DNA from: JACPLA01 sp964602055
GTDB taxonomy: Bacteria > Bacteroidota > Ignavibacteria > UBA10030
NCBI GenBank assembly: GCA_964602055.1
Contig: CAZRPU010000001.1
Coordinates: forward strand, 124,001 to 188,000
Reading direction: 5' to 3'
Length of the DNA stretch: 64,000 nucleotides
The notes under the pieces are model-generated. The model did not search any database. It saw only the letters and a list, made by a program, of their open reading frames with translations, and was not told the origin of the DNA. The first letter of the stretch is position 1. Every line of letters starts with the position of its first letter. Made by a program: the position numbers and the translations under genes. Below, piece after piece: positions 60,843-64,000 of this stretch.

Positions 60843-62557
60843 GAAGGTCCCCCTTGATTTCTGGCCATACGAACGTACCTGTAGATGCGCCCGTATTCAG
60901 CCAATGTGGTTAGCCCTCGCCCGGGGTCGAGGATCGCATACGTAGATCCAGTTTTGCGAAGAATCAGAATCCAATGATTTCCATTTGTTCGTGCATCTTC
61001 CTGTTCTTTCAGCGTTTTGTTTTCTACCGACGCGGGGTTGAACACTTTTGCAATGACAAGCTCACATTGTTGCAAAAAGTCGTCTAAGCGCGAAATATTA
61101 AACAGGGAATCGACATCAAGAGTGCCAAGATGCGTCCCTCTGTTGTTATGCTTCTCAACCGCTTTCCAGTTCACCCTTTCCCCTCCGAATCCTCCCTCGT
61201 CATTGATTCGCTCTTTCTTCCATTCGTTCAGATCCTTTGGCGTGACTGTATCTCCAAACGCCGTCATCACCATGGCCATGCAGGTGAGTGCACAGCCGAG
61301 TGTTCTAATCCCCTTTTCCGACTTATCGTAGAGCGTGTTCGCCCAGCGGGGATCTCCTTGTCTGTAATGAGGCGGAGCGAAGTCGCATGCTTCTTTCAAC
61401 GTTATCTTCCTTTCGTCCGTCGCCGTGCCTCCGAGATTTGTCGCCGAAACCTTCACCGGAACGACGACACTATCTTTGATCTTTCCATAATACCCTGCAG
61501 TGGAGAGTGTGGGGCCCGGGGTCCAGCTGATAGAAGGTTCAAAGGGTTGACCTTTCGCCGGAGAATGAGTTTCTCTGAAAATGATTTCGGGAAGATTTTG
61601 CCTTGACAGCGTTATCGTTGTGTCAGTTTCCGGAGATGTGATTGCCACCGAGGGTTGGGGCAAGGAACAATACATGACAATCGCATTCGACCCTTTTTTC
61701 CCTTCAACTTCCACTTGAATTGTTGTCACATCAACGCCCCCTTGAATGAACCCCTTTGAGGTGTCCAAAACCACCAAAAAGGCCCCTTTTCCGTCCACAA
61801 TGCTCACGGGGATGGTTTTTCCGACCTTCCCCATCCACTCCAAATAGGCATATTCGCCCTGTGCCAGAATCGTAGCGGTTCCGGTGAGTTCGCCGCCTCC
61901 GCAATTCGTATAGAGGTTGCCTTGACCATTATAGACCCTTACATCGACAAGTGACCCGTCGTGGCATCCAAGCGTGTCGCGGGAAGGGGCAACAACAACT
62001 TCTGTGGGCAGGTAGGATTCATCGAGCGAGGCAGAAATGGTGAGAATAGCCGTGAACCCTGTGTACCACAACGTCCCGCGGGCCGTAATCGTCGCAGTGT
62101 TTCCATTCACCACCGGCGGGTCGATTCCTGCTTCTCTCAGGGAACAACTCCACTGCCAGGGGGCCGGGACAAAAGACCTCGCGGTCATGGAAACGATCCC
62201 GCAGCTTCGGAATGTATAGGGAAAAGGTGTTGATTCCGCCACATCGAGAACGCAGTATCCAGTTCCCATTCTCTTGAAGAGATGAGAAGATCCGCCTGCA
62301 CTGACCCACACCTCGTAGGCCGTATTCTCAGGCAGACTTGCGGGCGTGACACTGAGCGACCCGGTGACGATCACTCCGGGCATTGTCGCCTCGACCCTGT
62401 TCCCATTAAGTCTGAGCAAAGGGCCGTCCGCAAGCGAGAAGGGCTGCATTTCCGGCTTCGGATCGATGGTGATTCGTTCCTTGATGGCAACCTGGGCATG
62501 GATGGATGAAACGATGGTGAACAAACCGAAGGAAAGGAAAACACGTTGAACCCCCAT
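60839..62557 (-). CDS. Exported C39-peptidase-like protein with immunoglobulin-like N-terminal region
   Basis: A 572-residue protein with signal peptide (about 3-20), a 370-residue beta-rich region (several strand-turn repeats, probably Ig-like or pre-peptidase domains) and a C-terminal C39-type papain-fold domain: GDPRWANTLYDKS, the Cys in LGCALTCMAM (about residue 422), the His in NGNHWILIL and an Asp in AILDPGRG. The last part reads like the PF13529 group of secreted C39-like domains. The ATG at 62557 has GGGGGG just before it; a TTG 12 bases upstream is less likely. Partner gene overlaps by four bases. Substrate unknown. Confidence 0.7.
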   Translation of the reverse strand: MGVQRVFLSFGLFTIVSSIHAQVAIKERITIDPKPEMQPFSLADGPLLRLNGNRVEATMPGVIVTGSLSVTPASLPENTAYEVWVSAGGSSHLFKRMGTGYCVLDVAESTPFPYTFRSCGIVSMTARSFVPAPWQWSCSLREAGIDPPVVNGNTATITARGTLWYTGFTAILTISASLDESYLPTEVVVAPSRDTLGCHDGSLVDVRVYNGQGNLYTNCGGGELTGTATILAQGEYAYLEWMGKVGKTIPVSIVDGKGAFLVVLDTSKGFIQGGVDVTTIQVEVEGKKGSNAIVMYCSLPQPSVAITSPETDTTITLSRQNLPEIIFRETHSPAKGQPFEPSISWTPGPTLSTAGYYGKIKDSVVVPVKVSATNLGGTATDERKITLKEACDFAPPHYRQGDPRWANTLYDKSEKGIRTLGCALTCMAMVMTAFGDTVTPKDLNEWKKERINDEGGFGGERVNWKAVEKHNNRGTHLGTLDVDSLFNISRLDDFLQQCELVIAKVFNPASVENKTLKEQEDARTNGNHWILILRKTGSTYAILDPGRGLTTLAEYGRIYRYVRMARNQGGPS

Positions 62558-62655
62558 AGAACCCCCCAAAGGTAAGATGTGAAGAGATAAAGAAGAACCC
62601 CGAGGAGAATATGGTTTTTTTTGAAATTGATGTCAAGAGAAAATTACTGGAAGGG

Positions 62656-62690
62656 TGAAATGTGAAAGGTGAAATGTGAAAGGTGAAAGG
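62656..62690 (+). repeat. Heptamer array TGAAATG/TGAAAGG, 5 units
   Basis: Five direct repeats of TGAAAxG alternate between TGAAATG and TGAAAGG from 62656 to 62690. A sixth unit, TGAAATG, recurs at 62728-62734 after the hairpin pair. The block fills part of the 223-base gap between the C39-like gene and the SPOR genes; no open frame crosses it. Confidence 0.75.
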
Positions 62691-62692
62691 TG

Positions 62693-62722
62693 TGCGCCAA
62701 AGGCGCATGCGCCTACGGCGCA
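62693..62722. repeat. Twin palindromes TGCGCC-N3-GGCGCA, two copies
   Basis: TGCGCC-aaa-GGCGCA at 62693-62707 is followed without a gap by TGCGCC-tac-GGCGCA at 62708-62722. Each can form a 6-base-pair hairpin with a 3-base loop, and the whole unit can pair across as one longer stem. The units are flanked by the heptamer arrays. Confidence 0.75.
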
Positions 62723-62759
62723 AAAGGTGAAATGCGAGAGGGGAGAAAATCCTGCAACT

Positions 62760-62794
62760 CGAAACCCGAAACCCGAAACTCGAAACCCGAAACT
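62760..62794 (+). repeat. Heptamer array CGAAACC/CGAAACT, 5 units
   Basis: Five heptamers, CGAAACC three times and CGAAACT twice, run from 62760 to 62794 and end inside the stop codon of the SPOR gene. The repeat unit length equals that of the first array, so a common process may have made both. Confidence 0.7.
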
Positions 62795-63317
62795 AATTCT
62801 CCCTCGAAACCCTCACCGTTCTTCTTTGTTTCACCCGGTCTGCTACGACCCAGGCGTCGGGATAACCGATATTGATAAGTCTTGAGAGATGCTGGTTCGC
62901 TTCGAGCCGTGTTGCGAAATCTCCGATGCGAACCTTGTAAACCGGAGGGTCATACACAATGTAGATTGAATCCCGCAGTGCTTTTTCCTCAGCTCCTTTT
63001 TTTGCTCCGTTTGCTTCATCGATGCTCGATGTGGCGAAGATCTGAATACGAAAACCCTGGATCTGCTCTTCGATGACTATCGTGCTGTCGGTGGGAATGT
63101 CAAGAGGTATGGAACCTGCAGATTGGGCGTGAGCCTTTTGGACAATTTCCACTTCTTCATCAAAATCGGAAGGACGCAGCGTAGATTCATAATACGAGAG
63201 CGGAGCTTTCTTCGTTTGATCGCCCGTGAGTGCAGGCCTGAAAGTCTCCTTGCTCTCGCCGCATCCAATGAGAAGGAATACGAGAAGAATCCCTATGGTG
63301 CTATGTAGTTGACCCAT
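62793..63317 (-). CDS. SPOR-domain lipoprotein
   Basis: A 174-residue protein with a lipoprotein signal (hydrophobic ~8-18, lipobox LIGC, Cys19) and a C-terminal SPOR domain at about 88-165 (IQGFRIQIFATSSIDEANGAKKGAEEK, VYKVRIGDFATRLEANQHLSRL). SPOR binds denuded glycan strands at the division septum. The linker between is short and charged. It overlaps the next gene by 25 bases and probably shares its transcript. The stop is embedded in a heptamer array. Confidence 0.85.
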   Translation of the reverse strand: MGQLHSTIGILLVFLLIGCGESKETFRPALTGDQTKKAPLSYYESTLRPSDFDEEVEIVQKAHAQSAGSIPLDIPTDSTIVIEEQIQGFRIQIFATSSIDEANGAKKGAEEKALRDSIYIVYDPPVYKVRIGDFATRLEANQHLSRLINIGYPDAWVVADRVKQRRTVRVSREN

Positions 63318-63847
63318 GCTTGTGCGTAGTCTTTCGAATGCTTTCTCATGATCTCGCGCCGCAACACGACTGCTTCCATGCGCGTCGTAAATTTCCCGAC
63401 ACTGACTCGGTAGAGTTTGGTTCCCGGATCAAAGTTGTTATGCACAGAATTGCGGGGAAACCGCTCCTTGGCCCGTTTCTGACAAGCGAGGGCGTTTTGC
63501 GCTTTCTTGAATGCTCCCACCTGAACGGTGTAAGCAGGGTTGCTTGGTTTCTTGATATTCTTCGACGAACGTGAAGGCGACTTTGCCGATCTGGTGACGG
63601 AGGCTGTGACAGTATCCTGTTTCGATGTGAGCTTTGAGCCTCGAGCCTGCGCTTTTTGTTTTTGCCCGTCCTGCTGGGGCAGGCCGGAAGCGTTCGGCTG
63701 CTGTGCGGAGGGCGCGCCCGATTGCGCCGCAGCAGGCTCACGGACCACCGGATCTTGCCTGCTGCCTCCTGATTCGTCCGAAGAAATGCATGCCTGGAAT
63801 GCGGCAAGGAGGAAGAGGAGAAGCATGGTACGCAAGAGGCGGTTCAT
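63293..63847 (-). CDS. SPOR-domain lipoprotein, second copy
   Basis: A 184-residue protein with a lipoprotein signal (LLAAFQAC, Cys at about 20), a Gln/Ser/Ala-rich low-complexity linker (about 25-105) and a SPOR domain near the C-terminus (YTVQVGAFKKAQNALACQKRAKERF, LYRVSVGKFTTRMEAVVLRREIM). It seems to be a paralogue of the next gene downstream on the strand, which overlaps it. It probably targets the septum and may act with an amidase not in the window. It starts 4 bases after the deoC stop. Confidence 0.85.
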   Translation of the reverse strand: MNRLLRTMLLLFLLAAFQACISSDESGGSRQDPVVREPAAAQSGAPSAQQPNASGLPQQDGQKQKAQARGSKLTSKQDTVTASVTRSAKSPSRSSKNIKKPSNPAYTVQVGAFKKAQNALACQKRAKERFPRNSVHNNFDPGTKLYRVSVGKFTTRMEAVVLRREIMRKHSKDYAQAWVNYIAP

Positions 63848-63851
63848 TCGA

Positions 63852-64000
63852 TCAATAGGTGGCAGGAGCCGCGGGTTTTTCTCCGGTGACGATCATGACG
63901 CTGGCGCTCGCGCCGATGCGATCTGCACCGCTTTCAATGAGGGCTTTTGCGTCTTCCTGTGTTCGAACGCCGCCCGAAGCCTTGACGCCGAGGGAGGTTC
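63852..64000 (-). CDS. deoC: Deoxyribose-phosphate aldolase, C-terminal part, cut by the window edge
   Basis: The last 48 codons of DeoC, an enzyme that splits deoxyribose 5-phosphate into glyceraldehyde 3-phosphate and acetaldehyde. The segment GVKASGGVRTQEDAKALI with its conserved Lys, and SGADRIGASASV, are the family signature of the C-terminal half. The stop TGA is at 63852-63854, 4 bases before the downstream SPOR gene. The rest of the gene lies beyond the window. Confidence 0.95.
   Translation of the reverse strand, partial: TSLGVKASGGVRTQEDAKALIESGADRIGASASVMIVTGEKPAAPATY

Noticed and set aside
62656..62794. CRISPR array
   Set aside because: Units are 7 bases with no spacers and there are no cas genes in the window.

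Overview
The window looks like a chromosomal segment of a Gram-negative bacterium of the Bacteroidota/Chlorobiota side of the tree, most like Ignavibacteria. The basis is a secreted protein with a C-terminal sorting domain of the type carried by type IX secretion substrates (motif QNYPNPFN near 43310), a DUF5683 and a DUF2723 protein, a TonB-dependent receptor, and a Kdo/Lpt outer-membrane operon. The DNA is moderately GC-rich (mid-50s per cent, judged by eye). No rRNA, tRNA, CRISPR array, transposase or prophage was found. Genus cannot be set from this sequence.

Layout. 1-2918 (+): tail of a membrane protein, parA, parB, ridA and a DUF5683 gene, nearly all overlapping. 2922-3833 (-): epimerase. 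3951-8848 (+): lepA with its own promoter and leader hairpin, two tandem signal peptidases, hemW. 9025-14451 (+): methyltransferase, large DUF2723 membrane protein, methyltransferase, GT4 glycosyltransferase. 14414-17805 (-): LOG protein, TonB receptor, ispE. 17876-25878 (+): kdsA, kdsC, an unknown gene, kdsD, lptC, an lptA/OstA-like gene, lptB, a DAHP synthase and prephenate dehydrogenase, i.e. Kdo synthesis and LPS transport followed by two aromatic amino-acid enzymes. 25911-36246 (-): a zinc-ribbon gene; pckA with an aminotransferase; a second aminotransferase, coaD, rsmD, a PilM-like gene, a pseudopilin-like gene, a ComEA-like gene, then dnaJ, grpE and hrcA. The last three are led by hrcA from a clear sigma-70-like promoter.

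36530-47273 is mixed: carA, a P1 peptidase, a TolB-like propeller lipoprotein, a secreted M55/M19 peptidase pair, then a plus-strand run of T9SS-type substrate, outer-membrane barrel, blue-copper protein and membrane-bound class III cyclase. 47325-53749 (-) is an accessory run of small single-domain genes (DUF3095, VOC, PHP, SnoaL-like, thioesterase, DUF2255, TMEM175, unknowns). 53818-56986 holds the B12-dependent ribonucleotide reductase nrdJ with a terminator after it and a long structured leader before it. 57439-64000 has an acyl-CoA synthetase, a YdeI-family gene, a secreted C39-peptidase-like protein with a partner, an intergenic block of heptamer repeats and hairpins, two SPOR-domain proteins and the end of deoC.

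The best candidates for something undescribed are the nrdJ leader RNA, the barrel/cupredoxin/cyclase operon facing a DUF3095 gene that carries cyclase-like metal motifs, the PilM/pseudopilin-like/ComEA gene trio, the conserved-looking unknown gene inside the Kdo operon, and the heptamer-repeat block. Functions are read from motifs and family memory only; no database search was possible.
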